NCBI RefSeq assembly: GCF_024436415.1
Contig: NZ_JAFMZQ010000001.1
Coordinates: 3,276,909-3,340,908 of the forward strand
Origin: Pedobacter deserti
Lineage (GTDB): Bacteria; Bacteroidota; Bacteroidia; Sphingobacteriales; Sphingobacteriaceae
DNA length: 64,000 bases
Reading direction: 5' to 3'
Shown: one piece after another, positions 26,021 through 36,544 of the stretch
How the letters are laid out: each line of letters begins with the position of its first letter
Numbering within the stretch: position 1 is the first letter of the stretch
Program-made: the position numbers and the translations under genes
Notes under the pieces: generated by a model
Seen by the model: the letters and a program-made list of their open reading frames with translations, nothing else
Database searches by the model: none
What the model was told of the DNA's origin: nothing

Positions 26021-29000
26021 TTGAACAAATATATACGAAAAAGTCTTAAGGTACTTCTTTGGGTAATTGGCTGCATCATTCTGCTGTTTGTGCTGATTGC
26101 CGCTTCTTTAAACATTCCTGCCGTACAGAACTTTGTTAAGGACAAAGCTATAGGCTATCTGAAGAAAAAAACAAAAACAGAGGTAAGTCTGGAGAGCATT
26201 AAAATTGCACTTCCGAAAGATGTTGTGCTTAACAAGTTTTATATCGAGGATCTGAAAGGCGATACACTCCTTTATGCACAGAAACTGTCGGTAGACATCA
26301 GCCTGTTTAAGCTGATCAGCAACAAGGTGGAGATCAATAATATTTCACTGGAAAAGATCAGGGCCAACGTAACCCGTATCGATCCGGACACCACGTTTAA
26401 CTTCTCTTTCCTGGTCGACGCCTTTATGTCGGAACAGACAAAGCCGGAAGAAGAGGTTGAGAAGGATACGACTTCAACCATGAAGTTCGCTATCGACAAG
26501 GTGCGTTTTGAAGATATCGGGATTGTTTACCATGATGATGTGGCGGGGAACGACCTGAAGCTGAACCTTGGGGAATTTACAGCGAAGGTGAAGGACTTTG
26601 ACCTTGCCAATCAGCGCTATGTGATCAGGGAACTGGAGCTTAGCAATACGAGTGTCGATTACCTTCAGCAAAAGCCGCTGACGGTGCTGGCGGCACAGCT
26701 GGAGAAAAGCGTGGACACCGCTCAGACGGAATCGGGCAAGCTGCCGACGGTTGAAATTGAGGATTTTGCATTTAATAACGTGCGTGTAGGCTTTGCTGAT
26801 CGTTTGTCGGGCATGGATGCAGACCTTGATCTGCAAAAACTTGAATTGACTGATTTGCTGGTTGACCTGACCAACAGTAAGTATACGCTCGGGGAAGGCA
26901 AGATAAACGACACTAAAATCGGATTTTCAAATGCGGGAAGTAAGGCGAACGTAGCTTTGGGCGAACTTTCTTTAAGCAAATTACTGGCAGACGTCAAGAG
27001 CGGGCAATATAAAATTGATGACGCGGCGCTCAACAATTCAAACGTGCTGTTTGCGCTCAAGCCAGCACCTAAAACCGCGACTGTTGCTTCTGGCCCGGCC
27101 GATTCTACGGCAGCCTCTGCCCCTTTAAGTTTACAGCTAGGCAAAATCAGACTCGCGAACAACAACGTACAGTTCGATAATATGGCAGCCCGGCCAGTGA
27201 GGAATGTTATGGATTTTAATCATTTGAAGTTCAGCGATCTGACCTTGATGGCGGAGCAAATTGCCTACAGCGACACTGCCATAACCGCAAACCTTCGTGA
27301 AGGAAGCTTCCGGGAAAAAAGTGGCTTTCAACTGAACACTTTGCAAGGCGATGTGGGGTATAATCAAAAGCAAATCCGTATTGACAACTTCAAGCTTAAA
27401 ACGCCGAATACCAGTATTGAAAACAATACCCAGTTGAACTATACCAGCATGGATGACCTCACCAAGCATCCCGAGCGCGTAAAGCTGGCGATGACAGTGA
27501 ATAACACAACGATTGGGCTGCGCGATGCTGCTTACTTTAGCGATGCTATCCCGGCCAATTACCGGAATGAGAAAATAAGGCTGGAAGCGAGCGCAAACGG
27601 CTACATGAACAACCTGGCGGTTCCTAAATTGCAGGTGCGAGGGCTGAAAAATACACAGATTGACATCAGCGGCACGGCGAAAGGTTTGCCTGATATGGAA
27701 AAAACGGTACTTGATCTGAAAATAAAAAAGTTCTCGTTGACGAAGCAGGACCTCCTGGTCATTATTCCGAGGAACTCGCTGCCAGCCAACATAGAACTAC
27801 CGAATGCGATCCTGGCTAACGGATTGTTTAAAGGCTCCATGACGAATTTTACAACCGGCTTTAATATCGCGACCGATATGGGTTCTGCTAAACTGGCTGC
27901 AAAAATGCGCGGTGCGAAGGGTCGTGAAAGATACGCCGCGAATGTAAGCCTGAATAATTTTAACGTAGGCCGGCTGCTGAAGCAGGAGCCGACGCTTGGC
28001 CGGATTACGGTAAAAGCCACAGTAAGCGGAGCCGGTCTGGATATGAAGACGGCCTCAGCAAAGATAGATGCCCAACTGGTTAGTGCTTTCTATAACAAAT
28101 ACACCTATCGCAATTTATATCTGACCGGCGATTATAACCGCCAGAAAGTGAATCTGCGAAGTAACATGGCCGATAGTAACGCCAACTTCAAGCTGACCGC
28201 AGCGGTAAACATGGCCGGTAAATATCCTGCTGTAAAGGCTGATCTGGACCTGGTTCAGGTTGACCTTCAAAAGCTAAACTTCAGCACCTCAGAATTCCGT
28301 GTAGCGGGGCTGCTCGATGCTGATATCGAAACAGCTGATCCTGACTATCTGAATGGCGACATCAGCCTGAGGGGTTTGCAGTTTGCGAAAGATGGTCAGC
28401 GGTTTAACATGGATACGATTGATATCCATTCGGAAGCGACGGCCGACCGCAATCTGCTGACCCTGAAATCGGAAATTCTGAGTGCCCGCATCGATGGAAA
28501 ATACCAGCTGACCAATATGGGGACGGCTGTGATCAATGAGATCAATAAATATTACGCATTTGGGGAAGTGAAAGAAGTTCCGGATCAGCGCATGCGGTTT
28601 AAAGTAGACATCTACAACGCTAAAGTTTTGAAAAATTTTGTTCCTGATCTGACCAGCTTCTCTCCTTCCAGCATTAGCGGGGTAATAGATACGCAGCAGG
28701 ACAGCCTGAAAATGAACGCCTGGTTTCCGCAGGTCGTATATGGGGATTTTAAGGTGGACAGCACCAGATTGGATATTGGCAATACCGCCGAACAGCTGTC
28801 GTATAAACTCAGTGTTGGAAGCATGCAGAGTCCGTCAATAGCCCTGTATAATTCCGAAATCGGTGGAAAGGCTGCAAATAATCAACTGGGACTGAACATT
28901 TATCTGCGTGACAGCGAGCGTAAAGATAAGTATGTGCTTGGGGGTACATTTAAATCGGTTAATAAGGATTACCAGTTTTCGCTTGATCCTGAGAAACTTT

Positions 29001-31222
29001 TGCTAGACTATGAGCGCTGGGCCATAGCGCCTGAAAATTACCTGCAGTTCGGGCAATCGGGTATCCTGGCGCACCAGTTTAACCTAAGCAAGGGCAATCA
29101 GCTATTGCGTATTAACAGTTCGGACGAAACGCCTAACTCGCCGGTGGAGGTTCAGTTTAAGGACTTCAGGATTGAGACACTGACTAAGTTTGCCCAGCAG
29201 GACAGTGCGCTTGTTGGCGGTGTGATTAATGGAACAGCTAATATAAGCGAACTGACGGGAAGCCCTAAGTTTGTGGCTAACCTGACGGTAGACGAGCTGC
29301 GATACCAGAAAGACCAGCTTGGCACGTTGCGCATAGCGGTGAACAACAATACAACAAATGCATACGAGGTGAATGTGGCGCTAACCGGCGTCCATGAATT
29401 GCGTGTGAATGGCTTTTATTATACCAATACGGAAAACGCGCTTGATCTGACACTAAACCTTGATAAGGTAGACTTAAAATCACTGGAAAGTGTGTCGATG
29501 GGGCAGATCAAGAATGGGTCGGGAACCGTTACGGGACAGATGACGGTGAAAGGTTCTACATCTTCCCCACAGGTGCGTGGTAATATAGATTTCAACCAGG
29601 TTGCTTTTACTGCGGGGTATGTAAACTCGTATCTGCGAATTCCTAACGAATCGATACGCTTTACGGATACCGGTGTAAATTTCGACAATTTCACGATCCT
29701 TGATTCGCTAGGCAAACAGGCGGTGATCAATGGAGGAGTACGAACCACAAATTATCAGGACTTTGCCTTCAACATGGACATCACCACAGATAATTTCCGG
29801 GCTTTAAATTCGACTTCTGAAGATAATGAAATGATCTATGGCACCGTGTACCTGACGAGTAACATTAAGGTTCGTGGCGACATGAACCAACCGGATGTTG
29901 ATATGACCGTTACCGTTGAAAAGGGCACAAAATTCTTTTTCGCAGTGCCAACGAGCGACCCTTCGGTGATTGATCAGGAAGGCATTGTGCAGTTTATTGA
30001 TGCGGATGCTCCTCCGTTTAACGGCCAACTGGCGCTGAAAACTGATAGCGTGAGCAAAGCGCCCATTAAAGGCATGACGTTGAACGCGACCCTGAACCTC
30101 GATCCCGAAGCCGAATTAAATGTAGTGGTAGACCCCGCGAATGGAGATGCGTTGAAGGTGCGCGGAGAGGCCAACCTGATTGCTACGATGGATGCCAGCG
30201 GTAAGACTAGTCTGACCGGACGTTATGAGATTAATGATGGCTCCTATAACTTATCGGTAGGACCGCTGGGCAAAAAGTCTTTCAGCTTGGTTAAGGGTAG
30301 TTCCATTGTTTGGACCGGCGATCCGATGTCGGCCAACGTTGACCTTACCGCCTTGTATGAGGTGAACGCTGCACCTATTGATCTATTGAACGAAGAGAAC
30401 AACATTCAGGCAAAAACTAAACTGCCATTCCAGGTTTACCTGATGATGGAGGATGAACTGATGAAGCCTACCATCTCATTCAGGCTGGATCTACCAGAAA
30501 ATGAGCGCGGTGCGCTCGGGGGACAAGTATATGCCAAACTCCTTCAGGTAAATCAGGATGTTAACGAACTGAACAAGCAGGTATTTGCGCTGCTTGCTTT
30601 GAACCGCTTCATTGCAGATAATCCGTTTCAAAGTCTGGCTGGCGGAGGAGGTGGGGTATCTACCCTTGCCCGGTCTAGTGTAAGTAAGCTTCTGACCGAG
30701 CAGCTCAACAACCTGGCTTCTGATCTCATCCAGGGAGTTGATCTCAATTTTAACCTGAATTCTTCGGAAGATTACTCTACCGGTTCACTCGAGCAGAAGA
30801 CAGATCTGGAAGTTGGCTTGTCCAAGAAATTGTTAAACGACAGGCTGACCGTAACCGTGGGCAGCTCATTTGGCATTGAAGGGCCGGAAACCCAGAATCA
30901 AAACTCTACCAATATTGCGGGTAACGTGAATGTCGAATATGCCCTTTCTGCCGACGGCAGGTACAGGCTAAGGGCCTATCGCCGTAACCAGAATGAAAGT
31001 GTTATTGAGGGACAGATCATCGAGACTGGCCTTGGCTTTGCGCTTGTAGTCGACTACAACAAGTTCAGGGAGATTTTCAAAAAGAAAGAAACTAGGGAAG
31101 AGCGCAGGGCAAGACGGGAAAAAAACAGACAAAGGGAACAGGAAAACAGGAATCGTGAAGCACGTGAACAACAGCTTAAAGCTGAGGGCATGAGCCCAGA
31201 CAGCACAAACACCACCAGATAA
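26021..31222 (+). CDS. tamB: Translocation/assembly module TamB
   Basis: This 1733-residue protein has one N-terminal membrane anchor (about residues 8-30, VLLWVIGCIILLFVLIAASL) and a very long, repetitive beta-helical body of the AsmA/TamB class. It ends in the DUF490-type C-terminal domain (ADPSVIDQEGIVQF-like to RGALGGQVYAKLL). TamB-like proteins bridge inner and outer membranes and are linked to phospholipid transport and outer-membrane biogenesis. The start is TTG: no in-frame ATG occurs before about residue 128, and the TTG peptide (MNKYIRKSLK) gives a correct anchor. It is coupled to the tamL gene one base after its stop. Confidence 0.92.
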   Translation: MNKYIRKSLKVLLWVIGCIILLFVLIAASLNIPAVQNFVKDKAIGYLKKKTKTEVSLESIKIALPKDVVLNKFYIEDLKGDTLLYAQKLSVDISLFKLISNKVEINNISLEKIRANVTRIDPDTTFNFSFLVDAFMSEQTKPEEEVEKDTTSTMKFAIDKVRFEDIGIVYHDDVAGNDLKLNLGEFTAKVKDFDLANQRYVIRELELSNTSVDYLQQKPLTVLAAQLEKSVDTAQTESGKLPTVEIEDFAFNNVRVGFADRLSGMDADLDLQKLELTDLLVDLTNSKYTLGEGKINDTKIGFSNAGSKANVALGELSLSKLLADVKSGQYKIDDAALNNSNVLFALKPAPKTATVASGPADSTAASAPLSLQLGKIRLANNNVQFDNMAARPVRNVMDFNHLKFSDLTLMAEQIAYSDTAITANLREGSFREKSGFQLNTLQGDVGYNQKQIRIDNFKLKTPNTSIENNTQLNYTSMDDLTKHPERVKLAMTVNNTTIGLRDAAYFSDAIPANYRNEKIRLEASANGYMNNLAVPKLQVRGLKNTQIDISGTAKGLPDMEKTVLDLKIKKFSLTKQDLLVIIPRNSLPANIELPNAILANGLFKGSMTNFTTGFNIATDMGSAKLAAKMRGAKGRERYAANVSLNNFNVGRLLKQEPTLGRITVKATVSGAGLDMKTASAKIDAQLVSAFYNKYTYRNLYLTGDYNRQKVNLRSNMADSNANFKLTAAVNMAGKYPAVKADLDLVQVDLQKLNFSTSEFRVAGLLDADIETADPDYLNGDISLRGLQFAKDGQRFNMDTIDIHSEATADRNLLTLKSEILSARIDGKYQLTNMGTAVINEINKYYAFGEVKEVPDQRMRFKVDIYNAKVLKNFVPDLTSFSPSSISGVIDTQQDSLKMNAWFPQVVYGDFKVDSTRLDIGNTAEQLSYKLSVGSMQSPSIALYNSEIGGKAANNQLGLNIYLRDSERKDKYVLGGTFKSVNKDYQFSLDPEKLLLDYERWAIAPENYLQFGQSGILAHQFNLSKGNQLLRINSSDETPNSPVEVQFKDFRIETLTKFAQQDSALVGGVINGTANISELTGSPKFVANLTVDELRYQKDQLGTLRIAVNNNTTNAYEVNVALTGVHELRVNGFYYTNTENALDLTLNLDKVDLKSLESVSMGQIKNGSGTVTGQMTVKGSTSSPQVRGNIDFNQVAFTAGYVNSYLRIPNESIRFTDTGVNFDNFTILDSLGKQAVINGGVRTTNYQDFAFNMDITTDNFRALNSTSEDNEMIYGTVYLTSNIKVRGDMNQPDVDMTVTVEKGTKFFFAVPTSDPSVIDQEGIVQFIDADAPPFNGQLALKTDSVSKAPIKGMTLNATLNLDPEAELNVVVDPANGDALKVRGEANLIATMDASGKTSLTGRYEINDGSYNLSVGPLGKKSFSLVKGSSIVWTGDPMSANVDLTALYEVNAAPIDLLNEENNIQAKTKLPFQVYLMMEDELMKPTISFRLDLPENERGALGGQVYAKLLQVNQDVNELNKQVFALLALNRFIADNPFQSLAGGGGGVSTLARSSVSKLLTEQLNNLASDLIQGVDLNFNLNSSEDYSTGSLEQKTDLEVGLSKKLLNDRLTVTVGSSFGIEGPETQNQNSTNIAGNVNVEYALSADGRYRLRAYRRNQNESVIEGQIIETGLGFALVVDYNKFREIFKKKETREERRARREKNRQREQENRNREAREQQLKAEGMSPDSTNTTR

Positions 31223-31223
31223 A

Positions 31224-33509
31224 ATGAACAGATCTCACTTAATTTTATTAGCATTATTTTCGTTATTTATCCTTGCTGGCTGCAGCAGCACCCGGGGCTT
31301 AAAGCCGGGGCAGATTTTGTACACCGGCGCGGACGTAAAGATAAATCCGGATTCTTCGGGGCGGATTGATGACCAGAAATCGGTAAAAGACGCACTTGAA
31401 AGCCGCACCAGGCCCCGCCCGAACAAGTCTATCCTCGGATTTAAGTATAAACTGTTCTTTTACAACCTGGCTGGCGAGCCTAAGAAGAATAAGGGCTTTA
31501 AACACTGGTTGCGGACTAAACTTGGTGAACCCCCGGTACTGCTGAGTGAGGTTAAACTACGGTATAACAATGATGTGCTAACGAGCTACCTGATAAGTCA
31601 GGGATATCTTCAATCGGTGGTTACCGGCGACACGGTGGTGAAGAAGAAAAAAGGCAAGGCTGTGTATACGGCTGTTACCGGCCAGCGTTATAAGATCAAT
31701 AGCATTTCCTTTCCGAAAGACAGTGGTAATCTAGCCAATATTATTAACGCAAATAAGGATAGATCCCTATTGAAAGCGGGCGACTATTATGACTTGGAGA
31801 CCTATAAAAATGAGCGGATACGGATTGACAACGACCTGAAAGAGAGTGGCTATTTTTACTTCAGTCCGGATTACCTGATTATGCAGGTAGACAGCACAAT
31901 TGGACGAAACATGGTGGATGTTAGGATACGGCTTAAGGACAGCGCTCCGGATGCGGGACTGAAGCCGTACACCATTCGAGACATCAATATCTTCCCAAAT
32001 TATAACGTACGCCGCGACAGTGTTCTGAAACGCCTTAAGCCATTGGAGTTCGGGAACTTCAATATTTACGATAACCGGAACACGTTTAAACCATGGGTGT
32101 TTAACCGCCTGGTATTTTTCGAAAAAGGTGAACGCTACAACCGGAGAGATCATAGCCAGTCGCTGAACAGACTCGTGAACATTGGTACTTTTCAGGGTGT
32201 GAGGGCCGACTTTGTGCCGATAGATAGTTTTAAGAATAATCAGCTTGATCTAAATCTATACCTTACTCCTCTGAAAAAGAACTCGCTTACCTTCTCTGTT
32301 CTGGGAACCAGCAAGTCGAACAATTTTGTGGGATCGGAAGTGAGGCTCACGCAGACAACACGGAACCTGTTCAGGGCAGCTGAACAGCTTGATGTAAGTG
32401 TAAGCGGCGGATTCGAAACCCAGGTGAGCGGCCAGGCCAGAGGTTTGAACTCTTATTCTTTTACCACTGAAGGAAAATTGACCTTCCCGCGCCTGATCAT
32501 ACCCTTCTTTAAGTTTAGCAGCACAAATGCCTTTGTACCAAAGACGATCGTAACGGCGTCGTATCAACTGCTGAGCAGAGGTTCCCTATATAATCTTAAC
32601 TCCATCAGGGGTGAGTTCGGCTACAATTTCAAGGAGAGTAAATACAAGGAACATACCTTTAACCCTATCTCGATCAATTATGTTCAGCCTTCGAATGAAA
32701 ATGAGAAAAAGCTGGACAGCCTGTACCGGATCGGCTTGAGAGGGGTTCTGGAAAAACAGTTCATCATTGGGAGCAACTACAACTTCACCTATACCAATCA
32801 AATGGAGGACGAAAGACGAAACAACCTTTATTTTAGTGGTGATATAGAGACTGCCGGCAACGTATGGGGTTTATTTGTTCCGGAAAACGACGAGGGTCAG
32901 AAAACTTTCCTGAAAACCCCGCTAACACAATTCGTAAGGCTGGAGGCTGATGTAAGAGACTATTTTAAACTAACCAAGGGCATTACCTGGGCCAACCGCT
33001 TCAATGTTGGTTATGGCTTCGCTTACGGCAACAGCAGGGCGTTACCCTATGTAAGACAATTTTTTGCCGGTGGAAGTAATGACATCAGGGCATTTAGGGC
33101 CAGAGGTTTGGGACCGGGCACGTATGAGCTGCCGGACACTATCTTTGCTGATCAGGGCGGTGACGTAAAAATTATGCTGAATACTGAGCTCCGCTTTAAG
33201 CTGGTAAGCGTACTGCACGGTGCACTATTTGCCGACGCAGGTAACGTGTGGCTACGGAAAGAGGATCCGGAACGTCCTGGTTCAAAGTTCAGGCCCGGAT
33301 ATGCTTTGAGTGAAATGGCTGTAGGAACAGGGGCTGGTTTAAGGGTTGATGCAACCATATTTGTAATTCGTCTGGATGTAGCCTTTCCGATCAGAAAACC
33401 ATACCTGCCGCCGGGTGATCGCTGGGTAATTGATCAGGTTGATTTTGGCAGTAAGGACTGGCGCAGGGAAAATCTGATCTATAACATAGGAATCGGATAT
33501 CCATTCTAA
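31224..33509 (+). CDS. tamL: BamA/TamA-like outer-membrane protein, lipoprotein form (TamL-like)
   Basis: This 761-residue Omp85-family protein has a lipoprotein signal ending LFILAGCSS (lipobox Cys near residue 20), unlike classical TamA. POTRA-like repeats fill the first 330 residues, followed by a 16-strand-type beta barrel with the conserved FFAGGSNDIRAFRARGLGPG motif (VRGF/Y-type loop) near residue 615 and a C-terminal aromatic ending (GIGYPF). In Bacteroidota, such lipidated homologues paired with TamB have been called TamL. The pair probably serves outer-membrane protein or lipid assembly. It follows tamB by one base. Confidence 0.9.
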   Translation: MNRSHLILLALFSLFILAGCSSTRGLKPGQILYTGADVKINPDSSGRIDDQKSVKDALESRTRPRPNKSILGFKYKLFFYNLAGEPKKNKGFKHWLRTKLGEPPVLLSEVKLRYNNDVLTSYLISQGYLQSVVTGDTVVKKKKGKAVYTAVTGQRYKINSISFPKDSGNLANIINANKDRSLLKAGDYYDLETYKNERIRIDNDLKESGYFYFSPDYLIMQVDSTIGRNMVDVRIRLKDSAPDAGLKPYTIRDINIFPNYNVRRDSVLKRLKPLEFGNFNIYDNRNTFKPWVFNRLVFFEKGERYNRRDHSQSLNRLVNIGTFQGVRADFVPIDSFKNNQLDLNLYLTPLKKNSLTFSVLGTSKSNNFVGSEVRLTQTTRNLFRAAEQLDVSVSGGFETQVSGQARGLNSYSFTTEGKLTFPRLIIPFFKFSSTNAFVPKTIVTASYQLLSRGSLYNLNSIRGEFGYNFKESKYKEHTFNPISINYVQPSNENEKKLDSLYRIGLRGVLEKQFIIGSNYNFTYTNQMEDERRNNLYFSGDIETAGNVWGLFVPENDEGQKTFLKTPLTQFVRLEADVRDYFKLTKGITWANRFNVGYGFAYGNSRALPYVRQFFAGGSNDIRAFRARGLGPGTYELPDTIFADQGGDVKIMLNTELRFKLVSVLHGALFADAGNVWLRKEDPERPGSKFRPGYALSEMAVGTGAGLRVDATIFVIRLDVAFPIRKPYLPPGDRWVIDQVDFGSKDWRRENLIYNIGIGYPF

Positions 33510-33521
33510 TCGCAATTGAGC

Positions 33522-34523
33522 ATGGCAGTTCTAAGAAAAGTGAAACACTTCTTTATAGCGGTATACCATTTGTTTGTTGCCGCCGGTAAAGGCTTCTCGG
33601 AAGACCGGGTGATGAAATTAAGCGCGGCATTGGCATATTATACCATATTTGCGCTAACTCCCCTGATCATTATCATTATCTCCGCAGCATCATTGTTTCT
33701 GGGCGATAATATGGATCCTAACACTAAGCTTTTCGGTGAAATCAGCGAACTTGTTGGTCCCGATGCTGCTAATCAACTCAGGAGTTTTGTAAATAACGCC
33801 AACTATTCCGGTAAAAGCACGCTTGGCTTAATCATTGGTATAGGAACGCTGATCATTGGTGCAACGGCGATCTTCATTGAAATTCAAGATAGTATAAACC
33901 TGATCTGGAAGGTGAAAGCCGTACCAAAGAAAGGCTGGAAGAAACTCATCGTTAACCGTTTACTGTCGTTTTCACTGATTGCTTCGCTGGGATTCCTCCT
34001 GCTTGTATCGCTGGTCGTTAATAGCGTTGTTGTGGCAATTGGCAGTAAGCTTGAGCTTTATGCTACTAAGATTGGCGTAGAGCAGGTTTCTGAACTGTTT
34101 ATGCTTATCCTTACGAACGCGCTCACGCTTGCTGTGGTGACCTGTGTTTTTGCTGTTATCTTCAAGGTATTGCCAGATGTGGACCTGAAATGGAAGCCTG
34201 CCCTGGTAGGCGCTCTTTTTACCGCTGTATTGTTTAGTATTGGCAAATATGCCATTGGTATCTATATAGAGAAAGGTGATCCTGGCTCAGCGTTTGGCGC
34301 GGCCAGCTCTGTGATCGTTATTTTGGTGTGGATTTATTATACAGCTGTTATATTATACTTTGGGGCAGAGTTTACACAAGCATATGCGGAAAGGTATGAT
34401 CATGGGATAAGCCCGACTAAGTATGCCGTTCATACTAAAGTCATCGTGGTAGAAAAGAAAGTGGACGTGCTTCCGCCACAGCATCCTGAGGACACTAAAA
34501 TCGACCCTGCTAAAGAAGATTAG
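33522..34523 (+). CDS. YihY/BrkB family membrane protein
   Basis: The ATG at 33522 is preferred over a TTG two codons earlier. The 333-residue protein has six predicted membrane helices of the YihY/virulence factor BrkB family (RVMKLSAALAYYTIFALTPLIIIIISAAS, then IYYTAVILYFGAEFTQAYAERY). The function is unresolved: it was once linked to RNase BN and to serum resistance, and is now regarded as a membrane protein, possibly a transporter. The charged C-terminal tail is poorly conserved. It follows tamL by 12 bases and is probably in the same transcript, a frequent arrangement for envelope genes. Confidence 0.88.
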   Translation: MAVLRKVKHFFIAVYHLFVAAGKGFSEDRVMKLSAALAYYTIFALTPLIIIIISAASLFLGDNMDPNTKLFGEISELVGPDAANQLRSFVNNANYSGKSTLGLIIGIGTLIIGATAIFIEIQDSINLIWKVKAVPKKGWKKLIVNRLLSFSLIASLGFLLLVSLVVNSVVVAIGSKLELYATKIGVEQVSELFMLILTNALTLAVVTCVFAVIFKVLPDVDLKWKPALVGALFTAVLFSIGKYAIGIYIEKGDPGSAFGAASSVIVILVWIYYTAVILYFGAEFTQAYAERYDHGISPTKYAVHTKVIVVEKKVDVLPPQHPEDTKIDPAKED

Positions 34524-34533
34524 CAGGAGCTGC

Positions 34534-36453
34534 TCAGGCAGACTCCGCGAAGTCGTCTTCTACCACATCGTGTACAACAGCTGTTGTTGCGGCATCCTCC
34601 ACCGCTGAAACCAATTCCTCTACGGTGTCTTTTTCCACCCGAAGGTTACGGATAATGTGCTGCTGACGGTCCGGAGTGTTCTTGCCCATATAATATTCAA
34701 GAAGGCCCTTTATGGTCTGATCTTTTAGGATCACCGGATCGAGCCGTATATCTTTTCCTATAAAAAGACCGAACTCGTCGGGCGATATTTCACCTAGCCC
34801 TTTAAACCGCGTGATCTCTGGTCTGTTCCCTAGCTTCTCAATCGCCTTTTTTCGCTCATCATCGCTATAACAATATATTGTTTCCTTTTTATTGCGAACC
34901 CTGAAAAGCGGGGTTTGTAAAATGTAGACATGGCCCGCACGGACCAAATCGGGGAAAAACTGCAGAAAGAAAGTCATCATTAACAAACGGATGTGCATAC
35001 CGTCTACGTCAGCATCCGTGGCAATTACGATGTTATTGTAATGTAAACCTTCCAGACCGTCCTCAATATTCAGCGCATGCTGAAGGAGGTTGAATTCCTC
35101 ATTCTCGTACACTACTTTTTTGGTGAGCTCATAACAGTTTAAAGGTTTGCCCTTAAGACTGAATACTGCCTGGCACTCTACGTCCCTGGATTTGGTAATA
35201 GAGCCCGAAGCGGAATCACCCTCGGTAATGAAAAGCGTTGTCTCATACCGTCTGTCGTGATTGCTGTTGAAATGAACTTTGCAATCCCTGAGTTTCTTAT
35301 TGTGCAGGGAAGCTTTTTTAGCACGGTCGTTGGCCAGTTTCTTAATACCTGCGATATCCTTACGCTCCCTTTCCGACTGCATGATGCGTTTCAGAAGCGC
35401 GTCTGCAACATCCTGGTGTTTGTGCAAATAATCGTCAAGTTCCTTTTTTACAAAGTCATTTACAAAGGTTCTTACGGTGGGACCATCCGGACCAATGTTC
35501 TGCGAACCCAGCTTTGTTTTTGTCTGTGATTCGAACACCGGTTCCTGTACGCGGACGGATATGGCCGCAATGATTGAGGCCCTGATATCTGAGGCATCGA
35601 ATTCTTTCTTATAGAACTCACGTATAGTCTTTACTACCGCTTCTCGGAAAGCTGCCTGGTGAGTACCACCCTGGGTGGTATGCTGGCCGTTAACGAAAGA
35701 ATGATAGTCCTCTCCGTACTGCTGCCCATGCGTCATAGCAATCTCAATGTCGTTGCCCTTCATATGGATCACCGGGTAGCGGATATGTTCTACATCAGCC
35801 ACCTTGTGCAACAGATCGTAAAGTCCGCGCTCGGAAAAATACTTCTGCCCGTTATAATTGACTGTAAGCCCTGTATTCAGGAAAACGTAATTCCAGATCA
35901 TGCTCTCCACAAAATCGCTTATATAATGGTAGTTGCGGAATATAGTGTCGTCGGGATAAAAAGTGATGGCCGTTCCGTTACGCTGAGTGGTATCAATAAT
36001 GTCATGGTCGATAACGATCTCCCCTTTCGAGAATTCGACCTTCTTGGTTTTACCGTCGCGATACGATTGAACCGTAAATGTGCTGGACAGTGCGTTCACC
36101 GCCTTAGTACCCACCCCGTTAAGACCGACCGATTTTTGAAAGGCCTTACTGTCGTACTTACCGCCGGTATTAATCTTAGATACGCAGTCGATCACTTTCC
36201 CTAAAGGAATCCCCCTGCCGTAATCCCGTACGTTGACCTTATGTTCTGAAACAGTTATCTCGATCGTCTTGCCCGACCCCATCACAAACTCATCGATCGA
36301 GTTGTCGACGATCTCCTTAAGCAAAACATATATCCCGTCGTCCTGCGCTGAGCCGTCGCCCAGCTTACCGATATACATACCCGGGCGCAGTCTGATGTGT
36401 TCCTTCCAGTCGAGCGATCGTATACTATCTTCGTTGTAGTTTGGTTCAGCCAT
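34534..36453 (-). CDS. parE: DNA topoisomerase IV subunit B (ParE)
   Basis: This 639-residue ATPase subunit has the GHKL ATP site: [10 protein letters not shown] near residue 45, DYGRGIP near 74 and [13 protein letters not shown] near 105. The TOPRIM part has EGDSASG near residue 420 and [10 protein letters not shown] near 495, with the C-terminal RFKGLGE motif near 575. It partners ParC to decatenate DNA. The ATG at 36453 is preferred; a longer frame to 36522 adds a non-homologous leader. The gene is divergent from the DEAD helicase and converges on brkB. Its -7 element is visible at 36473-36480. Confidence 0.94.
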   Translation of the reverse strand: MAEPNYNEDSIRSLDWKEHIRLRPGMYIGKLGDGSAQDDGIYVLLKEIVDNSIDEFVMGSGKTIEITVSEHKVNVRDYGRGIPLGKVIDCVSKINTGGKYDSKAFQKSVGLNGVGTKAVNALSSTFTVQSYRDGKTKKVEFSKGEIVIDHDIIDTTQRNGTAITFYPDDTIFRNYHYISDFVESMIWNYVFLNTGLTVNYNGQKYFSERGLYDLLHKVADVEHIRYPVIHMKGNDIEIAMTHGQQYGEDYHSFVNGQHTTQGGTHQAAFREAVVKTIREFYKKEFDASDIRASIIAAISVRVQEPVFESQTKTKLGSQNIGPDGPTVRTFVNDFVKKELDDYLHKHQDVADALLKRIMQSERERKDIAGIKKLANDRAKKASLHNKKLRDCKVHFNSNHDRRYETTLFITEGDSASGSITKSRDVECQAVFSLKGKPLNCYELTKKVVYENEEFNLLQHALNIEDGLEGLHYNNIVIATDADVDGMHIRLLMMTFFLQFFPDLVRAGHVYILQTPLFRVRNKKETIYCYSDDERKKAIEKLGNRPEITRFKGLGEISPDEFGLFIGKDIRLDPVILKDQTIKGLLEYYMGKNTPDRQQHIIRNLRVEKDTVEELVSAVEDAATTAVVHDVVEDDFAESA

Positions 36454-36472
36454 GATGATTTGGAGTATAACA

Positions 36473-36500
36473 CAAATATAACATTTTATAACTACCTTTG
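36473..36500. promoter_or_regulatory. Divergent -7 elements for parE and the DEAD-box helicase
   Basis: Two full TAnnTTTG matches face opposite ways in the 91-base gap: TATATTTG on the minus strand (36473-36480, for parE) and TACCTTTG on the plus strand (36493-36500, for the helicase). Neither has a clear TTG at 19-21 bases, so only the -7 half is supported. The helicase leader would be about 38 bases. Confidence 0.4.
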
Positions 36501-36544
36501 CAGGAAAGTGATACTCTTTCACTTATTACTTAATATATTATACA

